Shown here: in pieces, positions 1 through 13,800 of the stretch
Layout: each line of letters starts with the position of its first letter
How positions within the stretch are numbered: position 1 is the stretch's first letter
Origin: Neodiprion pinetum
Taxonomy: Eukaryota; Arthropoda; Insecta; Hymenoptera; Diprionidae
Assembly (NCBI RefSeq): GCF_021155775.2
Contig: NC_060232.1
Location: 13,738,251-13,802,250 of the forward strand
Reading direction: 5' to 3'
DNA: 64,000 bases
Translations under genes and position numbers: made by a program
The notes under the pieces: generated by a model
What the model saw: the letters and a program-made list of their open reading frames with translations, nothing else
Told to the model about the DNA's origin: nothing
Databases searched by the model: none

Positions 1-423
1 ATAGCATTGAATGATTTGTTATTGAAGTATACCGTGGAACTGTGAAGTATATATATTACGTGTCAAGACTCAATTTGCTGCTGAATGTTTCCTGCACTTT
101 AGCAGATAACTGTCAGACGATAGACTGAAGAATTTAGTCAGCGCATGAGATTTTCTGTGCATTCAATGTGCCTAGTTATTGTAGACAAGGAAGTATAGGT
201 AGGAGATCCAACTTGGCTTATATATACATCGAGTAACTACATCCTATTCAAGAGAGTCAGCTCTGGGCAATATTCCCTGCAGCTTCAGGGGGCTAAGTGG
301 GCCAAGTGTTCGGTGGTGAAATACATAGTTTATTGATCAACGAAGACTGCTGTGGTGCCTGGTCGATAATAGTACATTTACTGTCTGTCAATACATCAAA
401 CAAAGAAGGGTAACATTATTATC

Positions 424-547
424 GGTATGGCAGTTAGCTGTATCGGCACTACAGATCGCTTACTGATCTACAATCGTTGATGTAGGTATAGTAGCTAGCC
501 GTACTGGCACTATAAATCGCGTACTGATCTATTACAATCGTTGATGT
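424..547. repeat. Tandem duplication, two units of about 61 bp
   Basis: Units begin GGTATGGCAG at 424 and GGTATAGTAG at 485. Both contain GGCACTA, a shared ACTGATCTA core and CAATCGTTGATGT at their ends. They differ at roughly one base in six. Confidence 0.75.
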
Positions 548-767
548 TGACAGGTTACCCGTTACCTCTCTTTAATAGAAGAAGAACTCAATAGCATCTA
601 GAAGTGGGCCCTATTGCGGTGGCTGCGAAAACGCCGCTCGCAACAAGGTGATACCCAGAAAAATGCAGATATTGTCTGATAATACGTCCGATGAACTAGC
701 AACACACAACCATTTTGTTTTCTTATTCGACAGTCTTGTGGTATACGACTCAATTCCTGAATCTTCC

Positions 768-1013
768 TTGCACAGTAAAATGCATAAATGCCTTAAACTT
801 TCGTTTAACTTGTTTTCGGTCCGAAAGAAAATGCGAGTTCAATTCTATACGAATTCTGTGACAATGACTGGCGATACAGATGACGTGAGAACATAGTATG
901 CATTGTCACATGTATATTATATTATAATTCGTATAAAATTGAAGTCGCATTTTCTTTCGGACCGAAAACAAGTTAGCTGGAAGGTTAAGACATTTATACA
1001 TTTTACTGTACAG
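768..1013. repeat. Foldback (MITE-like) element
   Basis: Arms of about 80 bp at 771-855 and 932-1013 are reverse complements, sharing GTTTTCGGTCCGAAAGAAAA and ACAGTAAAATG at the outer ends. The loop is about 75 bp. There is no coding capacity. No target-site duplication was clear. Confidence 0.8.
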
Positions 1014-2555
1014 CTATGTTGTGAATGGCGTTTCCGGAATTACCGAATTCCATAACCGAAATCGGTCGTATTTTTTTATGAGCTGAGGCATTGGATGGGA
1101 CCAGGAGTCCAGCCTCCTTAAGAGTCATCCAGAGTGGTCGCCATCTTTGTTAGTTGACGGTAGAGTTGACTGGTGGTCAACGTAAGAACTTCCTCGGTCG
1201 GGAGCGTACATATGTGTAAAATAATTTATGGTGCCCATGAAGTATAGTTTTTTACTTCTCTTTGTACCCATGTTGTATTCTGGGATAGAAAGCTACTCTA
1301 CATCTAATCAACACATGTAACAGCACGAGCAATGCAAAAGAATCAGTCATTAGCAAACTTGTTGATCATTCATAGTAATATTTGCTTACACAGGGTATTA
1401 TTTGACATAATAACGTAGCCTTACAATGGTCTTTAAAAAGAATAGGATTAACAAATAGATTCATCAATATTTTGAAATAGAACAGAAGTACGCATTTATG
1501 TTTGTATCGAAGTATGCAGGATAATTACTTGTAATTTGTTTTATTCTACTACATATCTTGCAGAGATCACAGTCTTTTTCATAAGTTATGATTAGCAATA
1601 AATCTCATGATCATTGTCATATCATAGTTTAAAAAATTTGCGAATAATATTTTCAAAAATAGATCCACAAGAATATCATATATCATTAGGGAGGTCCTTC
1701 AAAAGCTTATCTTGAAAAGGTCGACTCAAAAAAAAAAAAAAAAATAGGAAAAACTGACGAATTTCGGAGATAAACAAAAACACTCGGCGACGATGATCGA
1801 TCGCCAACTTCTAGTAATACTTAATGAGCGCAAGTTGGGAATAATGAATAATTGCTTTGTAATTAAATTATAAATGATTTGTCTCTTTTTTGATCTACAA
1901 TATTCACAGTATTTTTCTGCCAAGTTTTGAATTATTTCAGGAGTGTCAACGTACATAACTATGATTTTTTTTCTTTATTTCCCCTCTACATTGGGAATAC
2001 TGTTCAAATAGCTGATGTAATATTTCATTTTTGACATTGATGATTCGTCGTCAGTGATTATTAGCGGTTTCTGCCCAAATTTGAAACTCAAAATGAATTT
2101 ATGCAAATAAGCGCCCATTCTTGTTTAACTAGAATGCTGAAATTTGTTACCAATTTTACTAGTTTTTTTTGGAACCGATCTAGGGGGTGCAGAGCCGGTT
2201 CAAATTCAAAAATGACTTTCTTAAGTATCACTGTAATAAATATACTAAACAATGCTACATGCTTTTCTTCTTGTACTGTCAAGCTGGTGGTCCTCTTAAA
2301 ATCAAGCGTGTACGTGAATAAGAAACGATTATTTCGAAAATTGCTCTCCAATATCTGATATGAGTTGTAATTTGAGTTTGAAAAATAAGACGTCACTGTG
2401 GTTAACTCTTAATCTTATCTTACTTCCTGTTATAGATATTCAAATTTGCCGCATTTCGAGTACCTTTGTCCCAGAGTTGCCCGGTGGATTTCTCCGGAAA
2501 CCACCTAAAAATCATAGTGCGTTCGTTGACTGAATGCTTTCCCACCAGTGTTTCC

Positions 2556-2795
2556 CACCTGTGAATTTTTGTAGTGTTTTGGCGTTGCGTCGCATTGGTA
2601 GAATATGCGCCAAAGTGTGTAGATAATCGGAGATGAGAATATGTATGCTTTCACAATAGGTTGTGATGCCAAAACCTCTCCGGAGTTGATGTGTACAATT
2701 TCAGTTAATAGACATGCTTGAAGATGTGGCAAATGTGTTGCAACCTTTAGCCGTTACCAAAATTCGGAGCGCTATGACTGCGAAAAATCCTGCAT
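2556..2795. repeat. Dispersed repeat, related to 11080-11275
   Basis: Both segments run in the same direction with GTGTGTAGA near the left, CGAAGATGAGA-like text, then TTGAAGAT-T-GCAAATG, the CACTACCAAAAT/CGTTACCAAAAT core and GCTATAAG/GCTATGAC. Similarity is patchy, indicating old copies of an unnamed repeat. Confidence 0.55.
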
Positions 2796-2900
2796 CCCTC
2801 CCTCGCCCCGCATAAGCTATCCGAGAGACATATCCAAAAGGGTATAGCGGGACTGGTAGTGATTATTGCTATCATCATTCTTGTTGTTATCGTTGCAGTC

Positions 2901-2931
2901 ATTATTATTATTATTACTGCTACTACTACTC

Positions 2932-2963
<32 letters not shown>

Positions 2964-2984
2964 TCTACTATTATTACTATCATT
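2901..2984. repeat. (ATT/ACT)n trinucleotide microsatellite
   Basis: About 28 ATT or ACT triplets with a few interruptions. The antisense frame gives a spurious Val/Ser-rich open frame. No biological coding role is likely. Confidence 0.9.
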
Positions 2985-4698
2985 AGGTGAATTGTTTTGT
3001 AGCAAAAATAAACTAGATATTTAGGAGTATTTTCGTTTGTAGAAGATCGGTATTTAAAAATATCGTAACGTCACAGCTGGATAATACGAGTAGCTCTTGC
3101 TAAAGTTATGTTTTCCTTGAGGGTAAATGTTTCTTTTCATGTCCTGAACTTTCGGTCCATCAGGTTTGATCAAACGGAATTCTGTGGTAAATAATTAAAA
3201 GGTCAATACAATATTTAGCCACAATTTCACCATTAATTCTTATCATCAAATAGCTGATCACGTATAATTTATCATCAGAATTTTTTATATTTGTAGCAAC
3301 CCAACTTTTCAATTAATTGTAAGCCTGATCGATTGGAATTATATGTACATTTATTTGAAGAATAAATGACGAACTTTGAACCTTTAGAAAACACGGACTT
3401 TCATTTTTTTCCTGTAAACTTGAAAATGTCTGTATTATTTGCTGTGTGAAATTGCATGGAACAGAATGAAATTTAATTTTGGAAACTATGGCAAATTCTG
3501 TAAATGTCGAGCATATTTTTGTAATTATTACGTTATGCCATTTTTGTTTTACCATTTCGTACTTAAAAACTACCTATTGGAGAGAACTATTTCAACAATA
3601 TATTCCCTTTTTTACTGTTGATTATTAGAGGCAGATAGAGCAGGATAAATTATTATGGTAATAATTTTGAACTTGCATGATTAATATATCGCATAAAATA
3701 ACAGTCACATATTAAGGGACTAAGAATATAATGTTTCGTTTCATATAGCACTATGTTATTATCCCCTTGTTATTACTTTTACTAGTATACCTACCTCCTC
3801 TCTAAGCTGAAAACCTTCATTTCTATTCATATGAATGCTAAATACCTATGTCGAATGTACTAATCAGTTCCAACCAATGATATATTTGACGTTACAATTA
3901 CTAATTACCGACGATTACGAGTGATGGTTGAAACACCTGTTCATTAAATACTTGGCTGTTTGATACTCACCCCAAGTATTAACTAATCGTAGGTCGATAT
4001 AATACGTTGTATTATTATAATTTCGCTCGTGATGACAGTTGATTGTACAGGGTGTAATTCATAATGTCATCGTTTGAAATTCATCCGCCGAAACGATCAG
4101 AACAAGCTTTTGTTTATACTGCATCTACTACAAGTCATCTTTCACAGGTCTTTTTTCTTCTCGTTTCATTCATCAAGGCTATCGTGGAAAGTATAAATGC
4201 ACTATTAAACACCCAAAAGATTGGATTTTGGAAACCAATGCTTCAATGTGGTGCTTCAATTTACTCCATTATTGATCCATTTGAAATATTACTAAAATAC
4301 TTCTTAAAGAAATACTTAAGTTTGTTGATTTTTCTATTGTTTTGTATGATGTTCATCATGACCTTATGTGAGGTCGACAAAGAAGTGTGTTGTTTCATCT
4401 GTATTCAAATAGGAAAATACTTAATCAATTCCAGACCCCGTCACTTACAAAATATCAATATTAGACCGTGAACATCATATTATCTATAATATCATATTTG
4501 AGGGTAGTAAAAAGGGTAGATCAAAAGTGAAAAGACAGTTTTCATTTTTTGCATAGAAATCCTTCTCTATTTGCAGTAAATCTACTTAAATAAATGACAA
4601 ATTTGTTCAATCAATCTACGTGTAGTAAATTGAGTTTTATACTACTATCAAACTACAGAAATTTTAAATTGCGATTTTTTATGAATTTTTTCTTCTAG

Positions 4699-4859
4699 GT
4701 AAAACTCTCTGCCAAGCTTGTAATAAGAAGTGTAGCGGAGAAGTTCTACGAGTGCAGGACAAGTACTTTCACATCGGTTGCTTCAAGTGTGCGCAGTGCA
4801 ATTCCAGTTTAGCTCAGGGTGGATTTTTTGCTCGTGAAGGCTCTTACTATTGTACTAAG
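4699..4859 (+). CDS. Unc-115: Unc-115 exon: LIM domain 1
   Basis: Acceptor TTCTTCTAG precedes the exon and donor GTAACA follows it. It starts with the last 2 nt of a split codon and ends in phase 0. Translation begins KTLCQACNKKCSGEVLRVQ, with zinc ligands C-x2-C, H-x2-C, C-x2-C and a final Cys in YYCTK. The last ligand, Asp, is the first residue of the next exon (DYRERWG), as in other LIM domains. The preceding exon must end in phase 1, probably with a G so that the junction reads Gly-Lys-Thr. Confidence 0.93.
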
Positions 4860-7800
4860 GTAACAATTAAGATCACAGTATTTAATATCATATGGTTTGC
4901 TATTGTCTATAAGTATTGTATTCTTGGATAAAATAATCATAGGTCGAAATCACCGCTGGTTCAAACATAAAATACTGCAAGGTTTAAATGTATAATTATG
5001 TAATTAAGAATATTGGTGATACATTAAAATGAAGTTATTGTAAAATAATTGAAACCGTGTATACAATGTTTAACTTGGTCACTTTTAATCATTTTTTTGT
5101 ATATAGGATTATCGCGAGCGCTGGGGCACTAAGTGTGCTGGTTGTGGCGAGTATGTTGAAGGTGATGTTGTAACTGCTGGAGAAAAACACGCATTTCATC
5201 CTAACTGCTTCCACTGTCAACGATGCCGGCAACCATTGCTTGGCCAAGGAGCTAAGGTCACATTGGTACAAGGTATGCCAAGCTATTCACTCCTCCAGCA
5301 GTTTTAATTATGAAGAATTAAGTTTCTGGTGGCATGATATGTAAAATACATAAATTCATAATTTGTACCTGCCTCTTGTGGCCTTATAATTGGTCAGTTG
5401 ATAAACAACTGGCAATGCCGTAGCTACGGATTATGAAGCCTGGGGCTGATCAAAATGCCAGCACTCCAACTCTAAAAATGACAATAAAACTTAGTCCGTA
5501 CGCCAAGTACGTTTGAGTATGGAAAACAAGATCATTCGATAGATCATTTTAGGGTAATTCCGGGTGAGATGGTCATAGGTAAGAGATGGCCCACAGTATT
5601 GTCCAATATAGTAAAGTACATAAGAAACTATACTGTGAGCCATCTCTTACCTATGGTTATCTCACCCGGAATTACTCTACATTTAGTTTTTTTGTTAGTA
5701 GTTTTCTGATACGAGAAACCCAGATCTAAAATATTTTTTTTCTTAAAATGGTCCGCTTGACACATGGTGTAAGTATACAGGGTGTGCTCTAAACGGAGAT
5801 AGGTACGCATCAGTAGTCGAGCGTGCATCAACAAGATGGCGCTAACCGCTGCCCTGCTGTGTACTCGGTTGCCTACATGTTGGCGCTTAGTGAAATTTTT
5901 TTAACCGGTCACATCTCGCGAACGCGACTTCGGAGACTACATGTTCCTTGGGTTAATTTTTACATACCTCGACCGCCTCTATATTCCCTATCAGTTTGGT
6001 CACTAGATGCTGGGTTACCCTGTATAATTACACCATGGTTTCATACATTTTTTTGTTTTTCTTTTTACCCTCAATAGTTAGTGATGGAATTTATCTTGAT
6101 TGTTGACTGCAGTCTGAAGGAGAGTAACGACTATAATAGTCAGTTGTTATACGAAATATTTATTTCTCTTCTGATGATTATCATATATTTTGGACTTCTA
6201 ACAATCAACATGTAGTTGTTCATGGTTGGTGTAACAGCTGCGAAATGAATTCAGAACGTATTTCTCTACTGTCGAAAAACGTCAGGAAAGAAATAAATAT
6301 TTCGTTTAACAACCGACCGTTATGCCTGTTATTCTCCTTTACACTTGATAGTTATTGAAATATTTGAAATCGAAATTTACATTTCTATATGCTTTCCTTA
6401 CTTCACTTTGTCATTCATACTGCTACTGAATGTTTTATCATCATTATGTAGGTAACTATTAAAGATAGGAAAAAAGTGAGCAAATCGATATTTATTAAAA
6501 TTCTATTAATAAAAACCAAAATTTTAAGTGTGCACCTTTTTGGATTTGTCAGTTTATCCGTATAGCACTTACAGTTGAACCACTATATAACAAAGAAACG
6601 GGCCATTTGCAGAGAAAACAAGTCTTAGATTTGAACATTCAGTTTGGACATCATTTATAGAACAACTTGTTCTTATTATGTTGAATGCAGTAGCGAAAAT
6701 ATTTTTTTGCAACACCTGCATGGAAAGTCCATTTTTATGCACCATTTACAAGCACCGAAAGTAGTCTTTTATACACATGTGCGGGAAAAACTTTCGCGCA
6801 TTGCTAGGGGTGTCAGAAAAAAACCTTCGCACATTGCCGGCGGTATAAGATAAACCTTCGCACATTGCTAGCGGTGTGTGAAAAAGACGGTTCGCACGGT
6901 CTGTTAGAAGTCCGCTTTTCCAAGGTTTTCGGACTTTTTGATACTTTGACTGGTTTGATTTTATTATGTCGGACTTTCCATTACAGGTGTAACAAAAAAT
7001 AGAGTTCGATACACGTGCGAAAGTTGGCAATACATATCTCGCGTGAATGCGCCACACTCGCCCTTCAACTCGTCTACGGGCTCGTGCTGCGCCTTCACGC
7101 TTGTGCGGGCATTGCCACCTTCGCGCACTAGTATCAAAAAACACTATTGTTGGTTTCGTTTCAAAAAACCTGCAAAAAAGAAGCAACTAGTAGTAATGTC
7201 ACCACGTGATCCAGTCTGTTAGTTTAGAATCCCATAGCCTTAGTGCCTTTGCACCAACTGTAAGTACAGGGCATCCGAGTGTGTTAGCTAGTTCTACTTC
7301 ATACCTATATATTGTACATACAGAAAATACATTTTGAGTTGTTAACGGTACCAGGCTAATCATATTTTTTTTTTTACCCTGGAGAAACAGTGCCCCCTGC
7401 AAAAGAGCACCCTGCTTGCTGGCCTTTAGCTATGGTGCTGATTGATTGGCGTACTGATTATCGGTAGCTGCATTACCTTTCTAATGCTAAAGAATTAAAA
7501 CCACTTATTGCACTCTTCATATATTAGTTGGGAAATGAGTTAACGAAATAAAAATTGTGGAAGTGTAATAGAGTTTGTCTATTCAGTTCAGTTCTTGGGT
7601 AATTTGAAATGCTCAATACTTTCGAGGCACTTGGCAACATTCATTTGGTATATGGGAAAGTGCTATACAATTGCAGGATAGCTGTGCGTCTTTACTAGGA
7701 AAGATTTCCCAACAGACTTCACCTTTGTTTGCACATTTTCAAAGGATTCGGTCAACGAATCTCTGAAGTTAAACAAATGGAATTGATGTATTAGTAGACA

Positions 7801-10800
7801 TGCGTGCGCGGTAGAATTTCAAGTGAATTTGCTCGACTGTCTGGCTGCAGAGCCTACCTGCGGGCATTGGTTCTGAACCCCTTTTGACGGGCTACCTGAC
7901 CACGGGTTACCTGTTAAACATATCTTGTCTTGGCAACCCCTATAACCTTTTAAAGTTTGATATCACTACTCTGAAATACCTTGTATAACAGTTGGAACAA
8001 ACGTGTACATGAGTCAAAATGCATCTAGCATGATAGCAATTTCAATAGTATTTCAACATAGTATATACAAAATCATTTTTTATGCAGAACGAAAATGTTT
8101 CACGAGCATGAAACAGTTTAGTTAATTCAATGTGATATTACACTTGAAAGGATTGTCACATGCGCCTTTTTCGTACCATAATATTGTGTTGTGCACTCTA
8201 TATCATTAATTTCTTGGCTTATCCACCGAAAAAACTGCTATTTATTCATATTCAATAATTATGCTTTTCCTTAAACCATAAATATTTCTTCACAAATTCA
8301 AAGTAATATGTGAAAATTATTTTTACCAAAGGGCAAGCATTGTGTCATCGATGCGTCAGTATACCGGTACGGGAGGCTTCTACTCCAATAAATAACAGTG
8401 GACCCCCGCCAGGACTAGAAAGCCAGATTGATGCAGGTGCCTGCGCTGGGTGTAGACAGCAGTTACGAGAGGGTCAAGCTTTGGTAGCCTTGGATCGGCA
8501 GTGGCACGTTTGGTGCTTCAAGTGTCATAGTTGTGATACTGTATTGCACGGAGAATACATGGGCAAGTATGTATCGATTAGTCTTTTACCATCATTCCAA
8601 TTTAACTGAACAGTCCGAAGATTAGATAACGTAGATTAAATTTCACTTTATTTCGTTGACGTGGAAGGAAATGTACACAGTATTTCTGAGTTTTTACAAC
8701 ATCTGAGAGTCTTTTTTCATTTCGATATCTAATTAGGGATGGGGTACCGTACTGTGAAAAAGATTACCAGAAGCAGTTTGGAGTCAAGTGTGCTTACTGC
8801 AGTCGATATATAAGTGGAAAAGTATTACAAGCTGGTGAAAATCATCACTTTCATCCAACATGCGCGAGATGTACGAAATGTGGAGATCCTTTTGGGGACG
8901 GAGAAGAGATGTACTTGCAAGGCGGTGCTATTTGGCATCCCCGTTGTGGACCTGGACCTACTGGCTCTAATGGCATTATTAATGGTCATGCAGAGAACCA
9001 CGTTCATACTCCACATAGAGATTCAGAACGCATTTGCAGTAGTGCTTCAGAGATGCAGGTAAGTTGTTTTATTCTGTCGAGTTTTTCAGCTGTAGAGTCT
9101 TATCCGAATTCGAATAATTGAATTATGATTATCTAACCATCTGAAGGGTCCCAAGTAAAGTTTTAAGATTTATTTCTAAGAACGCATTTTACATTACGCT
9201 AAGTGTACAAGTTTTTACTTGTTATTGAGTTTGAAAAGCAAAGGGCCTAGCCGGGGTTGCACATGAAACATGCCCCTGAACCGATGTGGATTTACTATAC
9301 GCCACATTTTAGAGCTACCTCAAAAACCTGGTTTGCCCAAGTTTAAAACCTCTATCTATATTATTACCCTGGAAACTCGGAATAACGTGGATTTCCGTTT
9401 TTTCGCAATTACTACGCCATTTTTACTGTAAAAAATATGAAAAAAATTTTCGCGAGATATCGAACATTAGATAAATAAGAAATTGTTGCTGCGCGAAAAT
9501 TATAAGGCCTGCAAAGGTATTAAGTAGAATTTTCGAAACCGAGCAGGTCAAACCTGTTATCAATGATGATAGTGATGAAGACTGAATACATTATGTTGTA
9601 CACATTTTTTACATTATGTAATTTCAAATCTGTTTGATATACTTCTCAAACAGATGAAAAATTATTAAAGCTAAAATATTATAAAACCAAAAATGAATTT
9701 GTTCATTCATTCAGTAAATAAGGGAATATTTTTAACTATGTGAAAGAATCATGAGATCATGAAAATGTGTCCCCCAGATGATTGAGTTGACATTGAGTTA
9801 CTTTTCCCCCAAAAAACCATTGAAAAATTAGTTTTTGATTTTTTTAACAATGGCGCACCTTTCCGAAAAATCTGAAAAAATTACAGAAAATCAAAAATAA
9901 CGCAATGAACATACTGTAAAAAAAAGAAGCTAGTCACTCTTCAAACTTAATAAGAGATCGACAATTTAAACCTCAAAAGATTTTTCACAGCTCGAATTTG
10001 GTCCGAAAAAATTCGAAAAAATTCTGGAGTATGTACATCGATATCCGCCAGATCTCCAATTTTTTTCATATTTTTTACAGTAAAAATGGCGTAGTAATCG
10101 TGAAAAAACGGAAATCCACGTTATTCTGAGTTTCCAGCGTAATAATATAGATAGGGGTTTTAAATTTGGGCGAACTAGGTTTTTGAAGTAGCTCTAAAAT
10201 GTGTCGTATAGTAAATCCACATCGGTTCACGGGCATATTTCATATGCAACCCCGGCTAGGCCCTTTTCGTAAATGAATTGCATCTGATGCGAGTAATTCA
10301 TACTGCTTGTTATTTTTCTTTAAAATCTTGAAAGGGCATCTGACTAATACATAAAATCGGTATTCTTCTATAATAATGTATAATCGATGTTATCCCATAA
10401 AAATTTACACATAAAAACAGAAACGTCGAATTCCGATTATACCATTTTTTAAATTGTTACTCATTTATATGAGAATATTGGCGTAAAACCTGACATCAGA
10501 TTTTGAAAAATGCTAACCCTACTTTTGCAGTAGTTCGTATTCATTTTCGAGTTCTAACGAGTACTAAAGATTTCAAGTCACGCGCTATTCACAATATCTC
10601 AAATATGTTTCTGGATCATTTTATTTGAAGATTTAATACTTTTTCTTAGTTCGAGGTCCGTATATACAACAATTTGGGCGATGCAACTGCGTACAAACGG
10701 AGTATAAATGATTGCAAGAAAAATATATACTTTTTAAAAGTCGTGCGTAATGTTCATATACATGGTATCCCATTTTAAAAAACATGATCAGTCATAATAG

Positions 10801-13800
10801 AAAATAATTGTTTTAAGAAAAAGTGTTTTATCTAAAACTTGTATGGTTTTGAGGGGGATGTTAAATAATGCAATGAGTTGAAAGCCAGGTGACCCATCTT
10901 TCGAGAAATTTCAATCACGTTGTTGATGAAAACTGATTTTGCCCTCTAATAAAACTTGTAGCTAATAACAAAATAAATCATGACGTTATTGAATTTTGTC
11001 ATTCAGGCGATTTTTCTCTGACTCATAGTGCATAGAAATTGCGTAGCGTCTCGAGGTTGCATTGCATTTGAAGAACACATGCCCGAGTGTGTGTGTGTAG
11101 ACAGTCGAAGATGAGAACCATGAGTTGGCCAGTACCATGGTATTGGATGATTCCAAACTTTCTTCAGTATGTACGTGTTAAATTATAAATTTACCAAGTG
11201 TTTGAAGATATTGCAAATGCGGCGCATCCTCGAGCCACTACCAAAATTTGAAATGCTATAAGTCAGCAAAAAATCGTCTAAATAACAAGATTCAAAACCA
11301 TCTGAATACGTTTTGCTAATAGCTACAAGTTTTATTTGTATTTCTTTTTATTTTGAAAAGCAAAGCTCATAAAAAATTTTTGATTGTGGTGCTACTTTGC
11401 CTCGAACTCATAGCACTATTTAGGGTCCTCTTCAAATCGTACAAATTTTATATGAAACCTTTTACGATATGACCATTATCTTCGGATATACATATATGAC
11501 CATTTTCTTTAAGATGGGACACTGGGTATAAGTAGGCTAAGTTTGTTTATTTGGTTTTTCACATAGTCGGGCACCTTTGATATCATTCTTAATTCTATTT
11601 AAGAAGAAATCGGACCAAAATTGAGTCAGTCAGAATTTAATGAGAAAATTATATTTTTGACCTTACGTAATTGAAATTTTCGTCTTGTTACTCATTTTTC
11701 CACAGTCTACCTTGTACATTGTCTAAAAAGTAGAGATCAGGCTTGAAAATGAGATGCTATTTGATTGGAATTCCATATCACATTGTAACGAAATTGGCAT
11801 CCGAAACCAGTGAAATATCACCTGAGCCGATATTTCTAACCTCGTTTTCGTCCGTTGATACGCATCTGAATGCACGTAAAAAAATGTAATACCATCCTCA
11901 AAGTCTTTTCCGATAGTCTACTGTTTAAATAAAAAATTGTGAAAATTAGGAAGGGTAAGATTGGAGGTTGGCACATTCAGCGCGAGATGCCCCTCACACC
12001 ACGTGACATTGAATATATACATGACATTTGAATACATTTTTAATATTGGAATCTGGGAATTTGGGAATTTGCGACATTGTAGGATACCAAGTATTGGCGA
12101 AAGATATGGCTTTTGTATTTAAAATTGCTAACTTAAATTTTCGAAAGTTGTAAGAGTCATGTGTCCTCTCAGAGGATCATTTCTTATAATTTTTGTGGGT
12201 ACCAGTACAAGATAAGTGAGAACACAAAAGTTCACTCGCATTGTAAATCATTGTAAATGGAAACTACTTACTTATTCCTAGACATCTGATATTTCTCAGC
12301 TGTCAAACGGGATCTATTTTTAGTTGATAATGCACAAGCAATTCCCACTTAAAGGAAGTATGTGTTCATAGTCTGCAGGCACCATCATTGATTTGAATCA
12401 ATATAATATACCAACTGAATCACAAGATGAATGACACAAATAATGAGACTTTTACATATCGTTTCATGACCTTGAAGTTTGTAAAGTTATGCCACTAACA
12501 TTTCAAGGTGTACATGATGAGGGAAAACAAAAAATTAACATAAAATTTGTCATTTCAGTACTTACACTTTTCATTTGTTACCCCCTCAACATTTCAGTCT
12601 CAAAGTAGTTGTATTTAATGTTTATATTTTCTTCCATTCCTGTAACGAATTTCAACTTTAATACGTATCCATCATTTTATAGACAATTTAAGATAATACA
12701 GTCAGTTTCGAGTGCGCATTATCATTTACAGTAAAATTTTCAATCTATGTATTACTAATATCAGAATAGAAATGAAGTCAATCATATATTCACAATGATT
12801 TACAGATAGCTGTGCTTTACTAACGATATAACACACTATTTTTATTCCTTTGCACGCTTTGAATATTAATGACCATCTTTATACCGAATATCATTTTATG
12901 AGTTATTTTACTGCTTTGTTAAGTGTTATTTATTTTTCTGCACGGATGTTGTGTGTAGTTTTCAATACGGTCACGCACACCAAGTCTCAATGGATCCCTG
13001 TACAGCCCTTACAACAGCCTGAGTCGCAAGGTATGGTAAATTTTTTTTGCACTGCATACGAGCCACGAAATATAAAAGTTGATTTTGTGATAATAATTAA
13101 ACAATGCAATGAAAACAATACTTGCATTAGCTTTTCAACTATTAAACGATGTTTGTCATTTTTTTCCATAATTTTCATTTTTAACATTTTTCTATAAATA
13201 TTTTTTTGTCTGCCTTTGTACTGATAACGCTATACTTTTTCCTTTTTGATGAATAGTAACGCGAAAAAGACTGTTTTTTTCTGCTTGTTTTCAATTTATT
13301 ATAAAATTATTTCCATGGTACTGGAATCTTATGCTTTGAAATCCTGTAATTAAATACATAGTAATTGAAGTAAGATTCACAAACTGCATAGTTGAATAGT
13401 TAAACTCTAAGAGATTCATATAATATACAACAACAAATGTACTGCATTGCTTTTGATAAACAAATTAGAAAACTTACAGTATACGATCAGTTTCGATGTT
13501 GAATAGATTCTCCAAAACTACTTTTGTTCAAAATATATACCTTCGAATGTATAATACAAATGTCAGCCTACAATCATCTGAAATGTTTATGGATAAATAG
13601 ATATGTCTAAAAAATTCGAAGAACTCGAGTATGTCAGGGTTATGAGTGATGCCATTGATCTAATATACATTAATTTGACATTTTATAAGACCAAAAAATT
13701 TATTCCATTCTTCTCGTGAGAAAAAGAAAGGCTGCGGGAACTCTAATTAATTATTATTGATGTTAATTATAGTACTATCCAACAAGAACTGGCAGTCCAG

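Larger units (their letters stand above)
1..4698. other. Upstream flank or first intron of Unc-115, no gene seen
   Basis: No exon ending in phase 1 with a convincing N-terminal peptide for the LIM exon was found. The region holds a short tandem repeat (424-547), a foldback (768-1013), a dispersed repeat (2556-2795) and a trinucleotide microsatellite (2901-2984). The rest is unremarkable AT-rich sequence. A methionine-initiated open frame at 4064-4471 reads into a hydrophobic stretch unlike this family. Confidence 0.55.
5273..8331. other. Intron between LIM2 exons, four small foldback elements
   Basis: This 3.06-kb intron holds foldbacks at 5551-5679, 5776-6024, 6117-6339 and 6701-7002. From 7003 to 8331 nothing coding or repeated was recognised. 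Confidence 0.7.
9059..12958. other. Intron after LIM4, one long foldback and repeat debris
   Basis: A 3.9-kb intron. It holds the foldback at 9240-10266 and the dispersed repeat at 11080-11275. The rest is AT-rich non-coding sequence in which I see no gene. Confidence 0.65.

Noticed and set aside
2747..3005. Val-rich and Ser-rich minus-strand open frames
   Set aside because: They are translations of the trinucleotide microsatellite.
4064..4471. A 135-residue open frame starting MSSFEIHPPK, tempting as the Unc-115 first exon
   Set aside because: It runs into hydrophobic text (VFFLLVSFIKAI). The CAG|GTC donor leaves phase 0, not the phase 1 that the LIM1 exon needs. A GT at 4191 fits phase but would put the hydrophobic stretch before the LIM domain.
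6746..7186. A 146-residue minus-strand open frame
   Set aside because: It lies across a foldback and its tandem repeat and has no recognisable motif.
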